Positions 57,201 through 63,495 of a DNA stretch of 64,000 nt are shown one piece after another (position 1 is the first letter of the stretch; each line of letters starts with the position of its first letter). A model generated the notes under the pieces. That model searched no databases. It saw only the letters and a list, made by a program, of their open reading frames with translations, and was not told the origin of the DNA. The translations under genes and the position numbers were made by a program. The stretch spans positions 289,001 through 353,000 of the forward strand of contig JAIGNY010000597.1 in the NCBI GenBank assembly GCA_020152595.1, in the 5' to 3' direction. This stretch comes from Chiridota heheva (lineage: Eukaryota > Echinodermata > Holothuroidea > Apodida > Chiridotidae).

Positions 57201-60200
57201 ATGTATATATTTTGTACATGTGACTGGTTTTCAGCAGAATATACTCAAAGACATACCAGCCTACTATCAAAGATATTGTGCAGGTCATATACCTTTCATG
57301 GACTATTCTCCAACCGTTTTTGTTTTTCCTTCAAATATAACAGATCTGAACGAGTGCGAGATGGACCCTTGTTCACCAAATGCGAACTGCACAAACACTG
57401 TGGGATCATTTGCATGTGAATGTTTAGATGGGTATATTGGTAATGGATTGACCTGCCAAGGTAATTACATTTATAGCCACACTAAAAACCTATACCAAAG
57501 CTGAAAAAAATAATGCTAATTTTCATTAATACTAATTTCAATTATTGTTGCATTGAAAGACACTACAAAGAATGAATAATCATCGGTTATACCTTTTATC
57601 GGATTTGTCCACTACTCCTCGCTAGAAATTCATCTTCGGTGGTTACTAGCGACGACAGCAATGGGTGTTCACAGGTTTTCTGCCTGAAGAAAAAAAATTA
57701 AAAATAAGGAGACAAAGTTCATTAAAAGTTTTTGTGTATGTGTATTGAAGCAATAATTCTTATTGAAGCTTGATTTCATTTGATTTATAAAACTTGCTTT
57801 CAGTTGTTATGAGTGCATATTTACAAATTTACAAGATGGGATCAAGAAATTAATACACACTAGTGAGAGGACATCCAAAGAAGAAATAATTATCCGATCA
57901 CACATTTTGATGAGATTTTACAAATTGAAATTGAAGTATTTAGTCACCCGGCTTTAATTATCCCTGAATGTATGTTAATTATATTATATCGACAGACAAT
58001 CCACCGTTACCCAAGAGCATAGGACCCACATCATTAATTATGGGAGTAACATAATTAGTATTAAAATACTTGTGTGGAATGTTGAAGGTATTCGCAAAAA
58101 ACTTGAAAATCCCGATTTTAAGAGGTACTGCACGGCTTTTGATATAATTTGTTTCATGGAAACTTGGCTAGGAAGCAGTGACGAAATAAATATTGAGGGC
58201 TATAAGGAATTTACAGCAGTAAGGAAACGCATTTCGCGGGCTAAGAGAAACTCTGGAGGCGTTTCTGTGTTTTTCAAGAGTAGCTTGAAATTACAGCGGG
58301 TACAGAACTTAGGTTCTGATAATCATATATGGATACATCTTCCTTCTTCAGTAAACAACCCGCAGATATATTTGTGTGCATTGTACAACCCACCTGAGAA
58401 TTCACCATATTCTGATGTGACCTTTTTTGAAAGACTTGAACAAGACATTGTTGTTCTAGATAGTTTGCATAATGAATGCTCATTTATATTAGCTGGAGAC
58501 TTTAATGCTAGAACTGCTCAATTGTCGGATTTTATTGAATTGGACGATAACAATGCTTTAGGAATTTCTGAACCTGGTATTCATTCATGTCGATACTCTG
58601 TTGACAATGGTGTTAACTTGTATGGTAATTTGTTAATTGACTTATGCAGAAGTACGAACGTGCGGATTTGTAATGGTAGATTGCCCCTGTAAGGGAAACC
58701 GGAGGATATACTTACATTTCATCAACGGGGCAAAGTGTCGTTGATTACATAATAGCATCTCAGAAGTTGCTCGATAACAGAGTAATTACTAATCTTATAG
58801 TTGGTGATGCTGTAGATTCGCCACATTTACCATTAACTTTTGATATTAATTACGTAAATAGTGTTCACCATACCAATGTTAGTGGTGAACGATCACAGTC
58901 TATTGATTGTGTTCCTCTAATGAAAACAGTCTGGTACAAAGAAAGACAAAATGAATATTCTGAAAAGTGGGGGAATAATGATACATTGGACACAATAGAG
59001 GAAATCATGGGCTTTTGGAAAATAACAATCCTGAAGTAGCGGTGACACAAATAAATGATTTACTAAAAAGGATCTATGGTGTGAGATGTATTAAGGAAAC
59101 GCAATTCTTCCGAAACCGCAAAATTGGTTTGATCAAGATTGTTTTGAATTCAAATCAAGGGTTAGGAAAGCGCTTAAAGAACATAAAATACAACGTAGCA
59201 ATGAAAGTCAGGAACGTTTTTGTGATATAAAGAAAAGTTACAATAAATTCATTACATACAAGAAAACACAATTCATGGAAAATAAAACAAAGGAGCTTCT
59301 TACTTTAGCAAAACAAAAAGACAATAAGAAGTTTTGGGCTTTCTTTAAAGCTCCACAAACAAGAATACAAATGATATTCCAGCTATTGAATGGTTTAAAT
59401 ACTTTACGTCTGTTTTGAATTTAACGATTCTACAGTATATTTTGATATTTCATATTCCTCATTGGAAGTTTCTGATGATATTTTGGATGTCAACATTACA
59501 ATTAATGAAGTTGAGAAAGCAATCAATTCACAAAACAAGGCAAAGCTTGCGGTATCGATGGTGTTCAAATTGAAATCATCAAAAATTCACCTAAGGCGCT
59601 GAGGCGTGCTATACATGCATTGTTTGACATAATTCTTTGTACTGGCAAATTTCCCAGTGCTTGGCAAGTTGGAATAATTAGTCCCATTTTCAAGAAAGGG
59701 GATAAAGATTTACCAAGTAGTTATCGGCCTATTACACTATTGTGTGCTTTAGGCAAAGTATTTACAAAAGTTTTATGTAGTAGACTATGTGATTGGCTCT
59801 CGGATCATAATATCCTTTCTCTTGCTCAGGCAGGTTTTCGAGCAGGGTTCTCTACGATTGATAATTCCTTTGTACTTCACACTGTCATTTCTAAAGCATT
59901 GAGTAAGCCACGCGGAAAACTTTACGCCACGTTTGTTGATTTTAAGGCTGCATTTGATAACATCAATCGCAGTATTTTATTCAAGAAACTTTATAATATG
60001 GGAATGAGGGTAAATTCTATGAGATACTTATATCAATGTATAGTAATATTGAGTCATGTGTGAAGACAAAGGACGGTCTTACCCCCAAATTTGATTGTGC
60101 AAAAGGTCTAAGACAAGGTTGTAATCTATCCCCGTACTTATTTTTACTTTATATCAATGATATTGAAGAGCGATTGAAGTCCACAAACACCCGAGGAATT

Positions 60201-63200
60201 CTTATTAATAACAATAATATATGTTGTCTTCTTTATGCAGATGACCTCGTTATCTTCTCTGAAAATGTTTATTCCTTGCAAAGTTTACTAAATGTTTTCC
60301 AAGATTATTGTGAAGAGAATGATTTGACTGTAAACTCAGATAAAACGAAGGTAATGGTTTTTAGAAAGGGTGGACACATTGCAAGAAGTGAACGTTTTTA
60401 TTTCAAAGGCAAAATTATTGAGACTGTAAATAACTATAATTACTTAGGATTAAATTTTACGCCAAAAGGAGTATGGTCAAAATCCCAAGTTCAACAGAGT
60501 TCAAAGTCTAAGGTTGCTTTATTCAATTTTAAGAAAATTTTGTCTAGAACTATTGATTTACCTGTAAGTAATATCCTTTAAATTTTTGATCAAAAGATAT
60601 TGCCTATTTTAACATACGGTTCTGAGTTATGGGGTATTACCCCCCATGAAAGTACAATACGAGTTTACAATTCGTTTCATAAATATGTTTTAGGTTTACC
60701 ACCAAATGCCATAAATATTATAGCTCTAGGAGAGCTGGGTCGCTTTTCCTTTAAAAGTCAAACAATACTAAAACAAATAACATATTGGTTAAGACTTCTT
60801 ATTCTTGATAAAGACAGGTATCAGACTCATTGTTATGTAGAACAAAGAATATTGGCAAACAAAGGAGTGCTATCATGGGGACTGTGTGTTAAAAATATTT
60901 TGTATGAAACTGGGTTTGGTAATGTTTGGGAAGGGCAGGGAGAAGGGATTACTACACATTTCTATGAAAATTTTAAGCAGCGAGTTTTTGATATAGATAG
61001 ACAGAACTGGTTGAGTGATATTAAATCTAGAAGTTCTTTGCGTTGTTATGCACAATTTAAAACAGAAAGCTATGCAGAGCCATACCTATTATTCAATAAT
61101 GTTTTAAGTTTAAAAGTTGGTCTCCAAAATCAGATGTGCTTGCCTTGAAATTGAAGTCAACGAAGGCCGTTATTGTAATATAACCTATGAACAGAGGTTC
61201 TGTCAGGTTTGCAATTTGAAAGAAGTTGGAGATGAATATCATTTTCTCCTAATTTGTCCATCCCTTTCTGAAATCCGCTGTAAATTTATCCCAAAATATT
61301 TCTTTCAGACTGCAACTAGAACAAAATGTAATATTTTATTAGCAGCTAGTTCTAAATACTTATTTTTGCAGTTATCACACTTTATTTTACACGCAATGGA
61401 AGCAAGACGTTTGTTTCTTTCTCTTTGATTATTGTTTGTTGTAAGAACCTCAATCATGTACCATTTAATTGTATCGTTAATGTTTGTGACAAAGGCCAGA
61501 TGGCCTAGAGCACTGTAATAAATTGTATTGTATTGTATTGTATTGTATTGTATATTATGATATTTGTTTCTAAACAAAAGTGCAGTATTAAAGATGTATT
61601 AATCATTTAAATCTGCAACAGATATTGATGAATGTGAACTGGAAATCGATGACTGTTATCAACAATGTACCAATTCAGTACCAGGATACCAATGTTCGTG
61701 TGATAGTGGTTTTGTTCTCGATGACAATCAATATTCATGCACCCGTAAGTACAAAAATCAAGTCAGAGACTTATTTCTTCAATCATAAACATTTTGTATC
61801 TACCATTTGTCAAAATATTCTCATGTTACAAGGAATGATGCAGAAGCGAATCCATATTACTTATCTGCATATGTTCATGGTATATCATCTGCCATTTGTC
61901 ACAATATTCAACATTTGTTTTTATAAGAATGATGCAGAAGTGAATCAGATTTCTCACTTAATGATATCATTTTTGTTGATAATCCTTATTTTGTAGTATT
62001 AAAGCTGATAACAGTGATTAGTGACAGCAATGTGGATGAAAATGCAGATGGTGAAATGACAAAGGAATTATTATCAGATTATAAGAGAGTAAAAAACAAA
62101 AGCAAGAGAAAAATCGTTTCTCTACAAATAGAAAACTAAGACAAATTATATGACAATTAATTACTTAATCACTCAATAATTACAGTTAACCTTTCCTTTT
62201 TTACAAAATTAATAACATACTCGTTTCTGCGCCACAGCTATTTTCCAGTGCATCGAAGTAAATAAGTGTATCAATGGAATGTGCACCCGTGACAACGTGA
62301 CCGGGTCTGAAACATGTAGATGTGACAATGGATTCCAACTCTCAACAGACAACGACACCTTCTGCAAAGGTAGTTATTATGCATTAACAGTGAAGTGCAA
62401 CAAGTTTCTTTGAAAGGAATACCTAATACGTATTTATATTTTTACTAAAAACGCAATGAGTATTCAATTTTTTACTATAAAGATACTACAAGGTGAAAGT
62501 ATTATTTTTCTACGAAAAATATTACACATTAATTGTTGTACGCTGATTGTGTAGGAAGTAAGGACGGTTTAATTGAAATATTACTACAGTGACTTATTAC
62601 TTGCAATTAAATTGTCGAAGAAGTAACTGTTCAAACGGGCAAAGCAATTGTAATAAGCATAATTTCTCACATTTAGATGACTTAGATATAAACCTTATCG
62701 GTATTAGGTATTTTATCGTGAGTCTTTATACATCACTCCAAATCTTAGCAAGGAAATGGTTCATTTACGCTGATTTATTAAATTCCTAGAATACTTCACG
62801 AAGAAAATCTCTTCTCGTATATTTCTCTGCTTTGAGAACAATAATGAAGGACATAATTATTACTATTCCAATGCCAATATTTTCAACATTTAAATTTCTT
62901 ATTCCTCACCAGATATAAATGAGTGTCTAAACGGTCATCAATGTGACTCGGAGAGAGGAATATGTGTCAATGCGGTGCCTGGTTATACATGTACCTGCAA
63001 GGATGGATATGTATTAGGGGAAGATCTAAGAAGCTGTGATGGTAATTATCATTCTTACATTATTTTAATATAAAAATGTAAAGAACATTTTTGAGAAAAC
63101 ATACAGATCTCTACCCACCCCCTCCCAAAATGGTTGGCCGAGGGGTATTCCTTCTTCCTTTTAATTAAAAAATATTTTGATTATAAGATTTTAAGGATAC

Positions 63201-63495
63201 TAGTTAAATAGCACCATCTAATGTAGTTTGGACTTTAAGGGAAAACGCTCTGTTTGGGAAAGAATAGATGCGAACAGACCCTGACCTTACAAAAACATTA
63301 CCATAACGACAATGTCCCACCTATATCGGCTTAAAACAAATCAATTATATTTCTGCTTTAAAATGTCAGATATTGATGAATGCAGTGACTCAAACTTAAA
63401 CACGTGCTCTTCACGTGCGGATTGTATAAATGAAGATGGGTCTTTTACCTGCGAATGTCAGTCAGGATTTACCGGAAATGGAACGCATTGTTACG
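21318..63495 (+). CDS. MUC4-like giant mucin gene, 31 exons seen (both ends open)
   Basis: A single spliced gene explains all supported coding sequence here. A ~21 kb Ser/Thr-rich exon (about 6,990 codons) is followed by thirty exons totalling about 4.9 kb (about 1,640 codons). Order: PTS, two LDLa, two Sushi, EGF, EGFca, NIDO, AMOP, VWD, Cys-rich segment, cadherin/PKD-like, then many EGF. NIDO-AMOP-VWD-EGF is the known core of MUC4 and of invertebrate mucin-like proteins. Such proteins coat epithelia or matrices outside the cell. Every proposed intron has GT-AG ends and the phases agree at every junction, which is strong support for the model. The signal peptide exon and the C-terminal end (membrane anchor or stop) are outside the window or unrecognised. 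Fourteen one-base frame breaks are described separately. Family assignment is firm; orthology to human MUC4 is not claimed. Confidence 0.85.
28246..30640 (+). repeat. B-type units, ~849 bp, three copies
   Basis: Boundaries are at about 28246, 29094 and 29943. The first copy is a hybrid: its start is A type (TTTTGAGTACGTCTCAGCAT) and it becomes B type by about 28,430 (GCTAGAATCTAG). It is one base short, at about 28,283. The second is exactly 849 bp (283 codons, in frame). The third breaks off near 30,640, with another one-base frame change into the following sequence. B units keep the GGGAGC that the A units have lost by one base. Confidence 0.95.
31960..38600 (+). repeat. diverged ~610 bp and ~1,000 bp PTS repeats
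   Basis: The landmark GTTGCATCTACGGACGTGTC (with variants) lies at about 31,969, 32,580, 33,117, 33,729, 34,762, 35,721, 36,756, 37,367, 37,978 and 38,529. Spacings are near 540-610 bp, except for three of about 960-1,035 bp in the middle. The longer units contain an extra block with AACGCAACAAACAGCTGCTG and TTTAGTATTACACAAAGAAT. This is a higher-order arrangement: short units plus an expanded composite unit. Divergence is clearly greater than in the A array, so this part is older. Confidence 0.85.
38990..42290 (+). CDS. non-repeated Ser/Thr-rich tail of the PTS exon
   Basis: About 1,100 codons of Ser/Thr-rich sequence with no visible tandem unit, though a few motifs echo the repeats upstream (TTSAGVT-like). 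It stays open without correction and ends at the phase-1 donor CAATCTCCGT|GTAAGT. This is probably the ancestral unexpanded stalk next to the folded domains. Confidence 0.8.
42291..42759 (+). other. intron 1 of the model
   Basis: Donor GTAAGT and acceptor TATTTTTAG. It contains degenerate TACAATACAATAAGATATCA-like short repeats near 42,340-42,540 and no coding signal. Confidence 0.7.
42760..42882 (+). CDS. exon: LDLa domain 1
   Basis: 123 nt, phase 1 at both ends. The translation CPPGQGACQDGSCIPEEWFC followed by DLWPGDCPSYWDES has the six-Cys spacing and the GxCIPxxWxCD core of LDL-receptor class A repeats. The acidic end (D..SYWDE) resembles the calcium cage, though one typical DE position is altered. 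Donor GTAAGT. Confidence 0.88.
43381..43503 (+). CDS. exon: LDLa domain 2
   Basis: 123 nt, phase 1 at both ends. It reads ECTDNEYRCPEGLCIPYQWV then CDDYAYDCANNYDESQELC: a complete class A repeat with WVCDDYxxDCxxxxDE, so the calcium-binding acidic residues look intact. The acceptor is ATCCAAACAG. Confidence 0.92.
43504..44244 (+). other. intron, nothing recognised
   Basis: Ordinary AT-rich intron. Short ORFs on both strands near 43,850-44,050 have no recognisable domain. Confidence 0.6.
44245..44421 (+). CDS. exon: Sushi (CCP) domain 1
   Basis: 177 nt, phase 1 at both ends. It starts GSCTSIGAPLNGYENGTFKY and continues with VASFVCLTGFTLVGNSMITC, then SSGLPACL. The four Cys, the LNG turn, F.C..GF.L.G and the final P.C fit a complement control module. 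The usual Trp before the last Cys is absent (SSGLPAC). Confidence 0.9.
44422..44985 (+). other. intron, nothing recognised
   Basis: Donor GTATCA, acceptor TACTGTAG. No repeat or gene recognised within. Confidence 0.6.
44986..45156 (+). CDS. exon: Sushi (CCP) domain 2
   Basis: 171 nt, phase 1 at both ends. It reads ANCPAPSAPINGNYSGSLTH, then GGSISFTCDAGYEINGLMES, then TIFCNNGVFNGSVPTCE. This is a full Sushi module with four Cys. As in the first one, the conserved Trp near the end is replaced (FNGSVPTC). Confidence 0.92.
45393..45506 (+). CDS. exon: EGF-like domain
   Basis: 114 nt, phase 1 at both ends. It reads EIDECLSFPCKNDGTCNDFV then NSFECTCTGGWTGLTCEN. Six Cys in C-x4-C-x5-C-x8-C-x-C-x8-C spacing with the ExDEC start of a calcium-binding EGF. 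The linker to the next domain contains a large LINE-bearing intron. Confidence 0.93.
45507..47349 (+). other. intron with antisense LINE relic
   Basis: 1.84 kb intron between two EGF exons. It is enlarged by the LINE relic listed at 45660-47225, with short unique sequence on either side. Donor GTAAGA, acceptor TTATTTTAG. Confidence 0.8.
45660..47225 (-). mobile_element. Jockey/I-like LINE relic, antisense in intron
   Basis: Read on the minus strand from 47,225: WRTAIVIPVLKPGKD, then SYRPIALTCCLCKIMEKI, SGFRKRRNTLDQLITL (about 46,970-47,220), then, after a frame change in a poly-A run, IAIFFDLEKAFDTTWKYGI, a frame-shifted QGSILSP, YVDDFTIFYSS (the usual YADD Ala is Val), and a C-terminal part with VENTKFLGLTLDPKLTYKPH and RAKLDYGNIVYCVAHNSYLN. 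Endonuclease is missing, so it is 5' truncated. Multiple frameshifts make it inactive. A partly duplicated segment (CATAATATTTTAAACCAATG at 45,677 and 45,791) marks its 3' side. The clade is judged from motif style only. Confidence 0.82.
47350..47475 (+). CDS. exon: calcium-binding EGF domain
   Basis: 126 nt, phase 1 at both ends. It reads DINECLNASLNDCDADATCL, then NVNGTYNCTCKEDYRGDGFI and CR. It has the DINEC start, the N and Y residues of cbEGF and all six Cys. It directly precedes the NIDO exons. Confidence 0.93.
47476..48033 (+). other. intron, nothing recognised
   Basis: Donor GTAAGT, acceptor CCTTTTTCCAG. Contains no recognisable repeat or gene. Confidence 0.6.
48034..48188 (+). CDS. 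exon: NIDO domain, part 1
   Basis: 155 nt, phase 1 to phase 0. It reads ENFFPFGDEAGDRRLRYTHE and ends GFPFWDEFFYGIY. FFPFG..AGD and the FPF...FYG.Y block are typical of nidogen-type extracellular domains in MUC4, nidogen and tectorin-like proteins. Confidence 0.9.
48384..48548 (+). CDS. exon: NIDO domain, part 2
   Basis: 165 nt, phase 0 at both ends. It reads FTENGIVLFIRENEEKYGYP and later ERIVAPFWADVDFTADIGEV then FYQ. The IVAPFWADVD motif is the hallmark of NIDO domains. Confidence 0.95.
48878..49063 (+). CDS. exon: NIDO domain, part 3
   Basis: 186 nt, phase 0 at both ends. It includes ATNRILAHDTSLTDMNVTF followed by QVNWMVVITWYQVPAY. The hydrophobic strand W.VVITW..VP is the expected NIDO core before the N-T-FQ.VL.TDG strand in the next exon. 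Confidence 0.92.
49352..49825 (+). CDS. exon: NIDO end and start of AMOP (frame break)
   Basis: 474 nt, phase 0 to phase 1. It begins PNTFQIVLATDGTFSFSLFN, the last NIDO strands. The frame closes at a TAA right after GYQSG near 49,486. One base later the frame continues as GGYLNAHFDSSIENRYRP, GRWIYRLENN, then CLNWYEIQPDPSTWDRTLGT followed by CPC, the first half of an AMOP domain. One missing base near 49,486-49,487 explains the break, and the phase-1 donor GTAAGT at 49,826 fits only if that base is restored. The alternative is a true null mutation. Confidence 0.88.
49826..50173 (+). other. intron, nothing recognised
   Basis: Donor GTAAGT, acceptor TTCATGATTCAG. Short ORFs on both strands are meaningless. 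Confidence 0.6.
50174..50356 (+). CDS. exon: AMOP domain, middle
   Basis: 183 nt, phase 1 at both ends. It contains GQSFCLGTTLATSTGAGMSC then CYREDHSLVEGYGTLYLSS. The CCY pair followed by a G-rich strand is characteristic of AMOP (adhesion-associated domain in MUC4 and other proteins). Confidence 0.9.
50643..50762 (+). CDS. exon: AMOP domain, end
   Basis: 120 nt, phase 1 at both ends. It reads LPRYLCCTMSSDPEFCKYYE then EKRRAGTCNGYLPPRT. The D.LPR..CC......C..Y...R....C.GY.PPR pattern closes the AMOP domain just before VWD, as in MUC4. Confidence 0.93.
50763..51174 (+). other. intron, nothing recognised
   Basis: Donor GTAAGA, acceptor CATCTCCAATAG. No internal feature recognised. Confidence 0.6.
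51175..51377 (+). CDS. exon: VWD domain, part 1, with GDPH
   Basis: 203 nt, phase 1 to phase 0. It starts GWMYGDPHMRTLDGVSYTYN and continues GLGEFILIDLMDGEFMLQGR. GDPH.(R/T)TLDG..YT.NG.GEF is the canonical start of the von Willebrand D domain of MUC4-type proteins. The GDPH tetrapeptide (51,186-51,197) is the known Asp-Pro autocleavage motif in several mucins; cleavage here is an inference. Confidence 0.95.
51558..51645 (+). CDS. exon: VWD domain, part 2
   Basis: 88 nt, phase 0 to phase 1. It reads VEIKLNENNTDFFAIVNKTT then VYTRQNLTT. It has two possible N-glycosylation sequons (NNT, NKT) and one more (NLT). Confidence 0.85.
52057..52260 (+). CDS. exon: VWD domain, part 3
   Basis: 204 nt, phase 1 at both ends. 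It includes VAYWSLGISISIAMTTEGV then LDIFFEIPGEFKGNNSKGLF. The strand GISI.IAMT.EGVL.IFF..P..F...T/SKGLFG leads into the next exon, as expected in a VWD fold. Confidence 0.92.
52429..52542 (+). CDS. exon: VWD domain, end
   Basis: 114 nt, phase 1 at both ends. It reads GLWNDDYTDDFTLRNGTVLE and ends LTDSEIFVFGQS. GLWN.D..DDFTL.NGT and the SE.I..FG.SW block (the Trp codon is completed in the next exon) match MUC4-like VWD domains. Confidence 0.94.
52724..52984 (+). CDS. exon: post-VWD segment
   Basis: 261 nt, phase 1 at both ends. It begins WRVMPNESLFTYEENKTW and includes IVCDGDTTCLFDALATQSLS then VGVSTKQTNA. The CDGDTTCLFD.L.T pattern follows the VWD domain in MUC4-like proteins and carries paired Cys. 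I give it no independent domain name. Confidence 0.9.
52985..53423 (+). other. intron, nothing recognised
   Basis: Donor GTAAGT, acceptor CTTATATACCAG. No recognised content. Confidence 0.6.
53424..53615 (+). CDS. exon: cadherin/PKD-like domain, part 1
   Basis: 192 nt, phase 1 at both ends. It reads SNFPPNITDVSAFEG and later AQVGEEVVITVQALDRDGDI then ISYGWQYTYPNM. The VG..V.ITV.ALD.DGD.ISY strand set is a cadherin- or PKD-like beta sandwich seen in invertebrate mucin-like proteins after VWD. Donor GTATGT. Confidence 0.85.
53616..54099 (+). other. intron, nothing recognised
   Basis: Contains a run of Ts near 53,942. An ORF crosses the 3' splice site and is not itself coding upstream of 54,100. 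Confidence 0.6.
54100..54281 (+). CDS. exon: cadherin/PKD-like end and Cys motif
   Basis: 182 nt, phase 1 to phase 0. It reads VATYKWTPENTNQVRLGFMA then SDGRSNTVVETEVLLCDCKN, GGVCDYNN. The ATY.WTP......L.F.ASDG strand finishes the sandwich. LCDCKNGGVCD begins an EGF-like unit that continues in the next exon. Confidence 0.88.
54515..54695 (+). CDS. exon: EGF-like end and Cys-rich module
   Basis: 181 nt, phase 0 to phase 1. It reads VVTCICPPAYAGDDCSEDYD, then ACLDNPCFPGVTCRDNVAPE and CGPCPTGLVGNGFKCY. The first EGF closes with C.C...Y.GD.C. The second is the CGPCP.GL.G.G..C module common before EGF runs in this family. Confidence 0.9.
54874..54999 (+). CDS. exon: calcium-binding EGF domain
   Basis: 126 nt, phase 1 at both ends. 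It reads DFDECQENANNNCTQSCGNV, then IGSFQCTCLSGYDLHPDGAT and CT. This is the subtype with a long last loop (GYDL.PDG..C), as in fibrillin- and thrombomodulin-like EGFs. Confidence 0.95.
55000..55498 (+). other. intron, nothing recognised
   Basis: Donor GTAATA, acceptor TTATTTAACAG. No recognised repeat. Confidence 0.6.
55499..55633 (+). CDS. exon: calcium-binding EGF domain
   Basis: 135 nt, phase 1 at both ends. It reads EIDECDRGTDICDPDFADCT, then NTQGSFNCTCFTGFSDTNGD and GSLCE. All six Cys are present. Donor GTATGT. Confidence 0.95.
55918..56039 (+). CDS. exon: EGF domain with a frame break
   Basis: 122 nt, one base short of the 123 needed for a phase 1 to phase 1 exon. It starts DIDEC in one frame. 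From about 55,940 the EGF continues one frame away as LCALQAVCTNTVGSYTCTCR then EGYEGNGQSCV. Losing one base near GCCGGAAAA (about 55,933-55,936) explains both the length and the shift. The junctions on either side are otherwise normal. Confidence 0.88.
56040..56393 (+). other. intron, nothing recognised
   Basis: Donor GTAAGT, acceptor CTCATTTCATAG. No recognised content. Confidence 0.6.
56394..56639 (+). CDS. exon: two EGF domains in one exon
   Basis: 246 nt (82 codons), phase 1 at both ends. The first EGF reads DIDECARGTDDCSTDATCIN onward. The second starts DVNECERRTLGCHPRAMCTN and ends GYVGDGISCL. It is the only exon of the tail that holds two EGF repeats, so an intron was lost or never gained between them. 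Confidence 0.95.
56942..57073 (+). CDS. exon: calcium-binding EGF domain
   Basis: 132 nt, phase 1 at both ends. It reads DIDECAENAYMCNDNTTTMC, then INTVGSYICRCQEGYANTTE and GGCQ. All six Cys are present. Confidence 0.95.
57344..57460 (+). CDS. exon: calcium-binding EGF domain
   Basis: 117 nt, phase 1 at both ends. It reads DLNECEMDPCSPNANCTNTV, then GSFACECLDGYIGNGLTCQ. The next intron is enlarged to about 4.2 kb by a LINE. Confidence 0.95.
58010..61556 (+). mobile_element. non-LTR retrotransposon (LINE) with EN and RT, inactive
   Basis: An APE-type endonuclease starts near the element's 5' end: VWNVEGIRKKL, then METWLGSSDE (catalytic Glu region), YNPPEN, AGDFNARTAQ (58,072-58,690), then, after a frame change, VVDYIIASQKLLDN and SPHLPL. 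Reverse transcriptase follows: SYRPITLLCALGKVFTKVL and FVDFKAAFDNINRSILFKKL (59,620-60,060), GLRQGCNLSPYLFLLYINDI and LLYADDLVIFSEN (about 60,100-60,270). A C-terminal part has FCQVCNLKEVGDEYHFLLIC (61,199-61,258), a CCHC-like knuckle, and a stop at 61,426-61,428. The 3' end is a (ATTGT)n tail. At least four frame changes make it inactive. The clade is uncertain; the zinc knuckle and pentanucleotide tail would suit an I/Nimb-like group. Confidence 0.88.
61519..61556 (+). repeat. (ATTGT)n 3' tail of the LINE
   Basis: Six or so ATTGT repeats directly after the LINE 3' UTR. Short tandem 3' tails are a known trait of several non-LTR clades that lack poly(A). Confidence 0.85.
61622..61744 (+). CDS. 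exon: calcium-binding EGF domain
   Basis: 123 nt, phase 1 at both ends. It reads DIDECELEIDDCYQQCTNSV, then PGYQCSCDSGFVLDDNQYSC and T. The long last loop (GFVLDDN) resembles fibulin/thrombomodulin-type EGFs. Donor CC|GTAAGT. Confidence 0.93.
61745..62237 (+). other. intron with a two-copy short repeat
   Basis: Contains TCTACCATTTGTCAAAATAT near 61,798 and a related CATCTGCCATTTGTCACAATAT near 61,888, plus paired GAATGATGCAGAAG(T/C)GAATC at about 61,833 and 61,927: a ~90 bp imperfect duplication. No coding signal. Confidence 0.6.
62238..62369 (+). CDS. exon: EGF-like domain (non-calcium type)
   Basis: 132 nt, phase 1 at both ends. It reads PIFQCIEVNKCINGMCTRDN, then VTGSETCRCDNGFQLSTDND and TFCK. 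Six Cys are present but the usual DxDEC start is missing, so calcium binding is doubtful. Donor GTAGTT is weaker than in the other exons. Confidence 0.85.
62370..62912 (+). other. intron, nothing recognised
   Basis: Acceptor TATTCCTCACCAG. No repeat or gene recognised. Confidence 0.6.
62913..63041 (+). CDS. exon: calcium-binding EGF domain
   Basis: 129 nt, phase 1 at both ends. It reads DINECLNGHQCDSERGICVN, then AVPGYTCTCKDGYVLGEDLR and SCD. Six Cys, DINEC start. Confidence 0.94.
63370..63495 (+). CDS. exon: calcium-binding EGF domain (last seen)
   Basis: 126 nt, phase 1 at both ends. It reads DIDECSDSNLNTCSSRADCI, then NEDGSFTCECQSGFTGNGTH and CY, followed by GTAAGT. The gene therefore continues beyond the window. 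Confidence 0.95.

Larger units (their letters stand above)
57461..61621 (+). other. intron carrying a sense-strand LINE
   Basis: Donor GTAATT, acceptor AAATCTGCAACAG. The LINE listed at 58010-61556 fills most of it; 57,461-58,009 and 61,557-61,621 hold no recognised feature. Confidence 0.85.
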
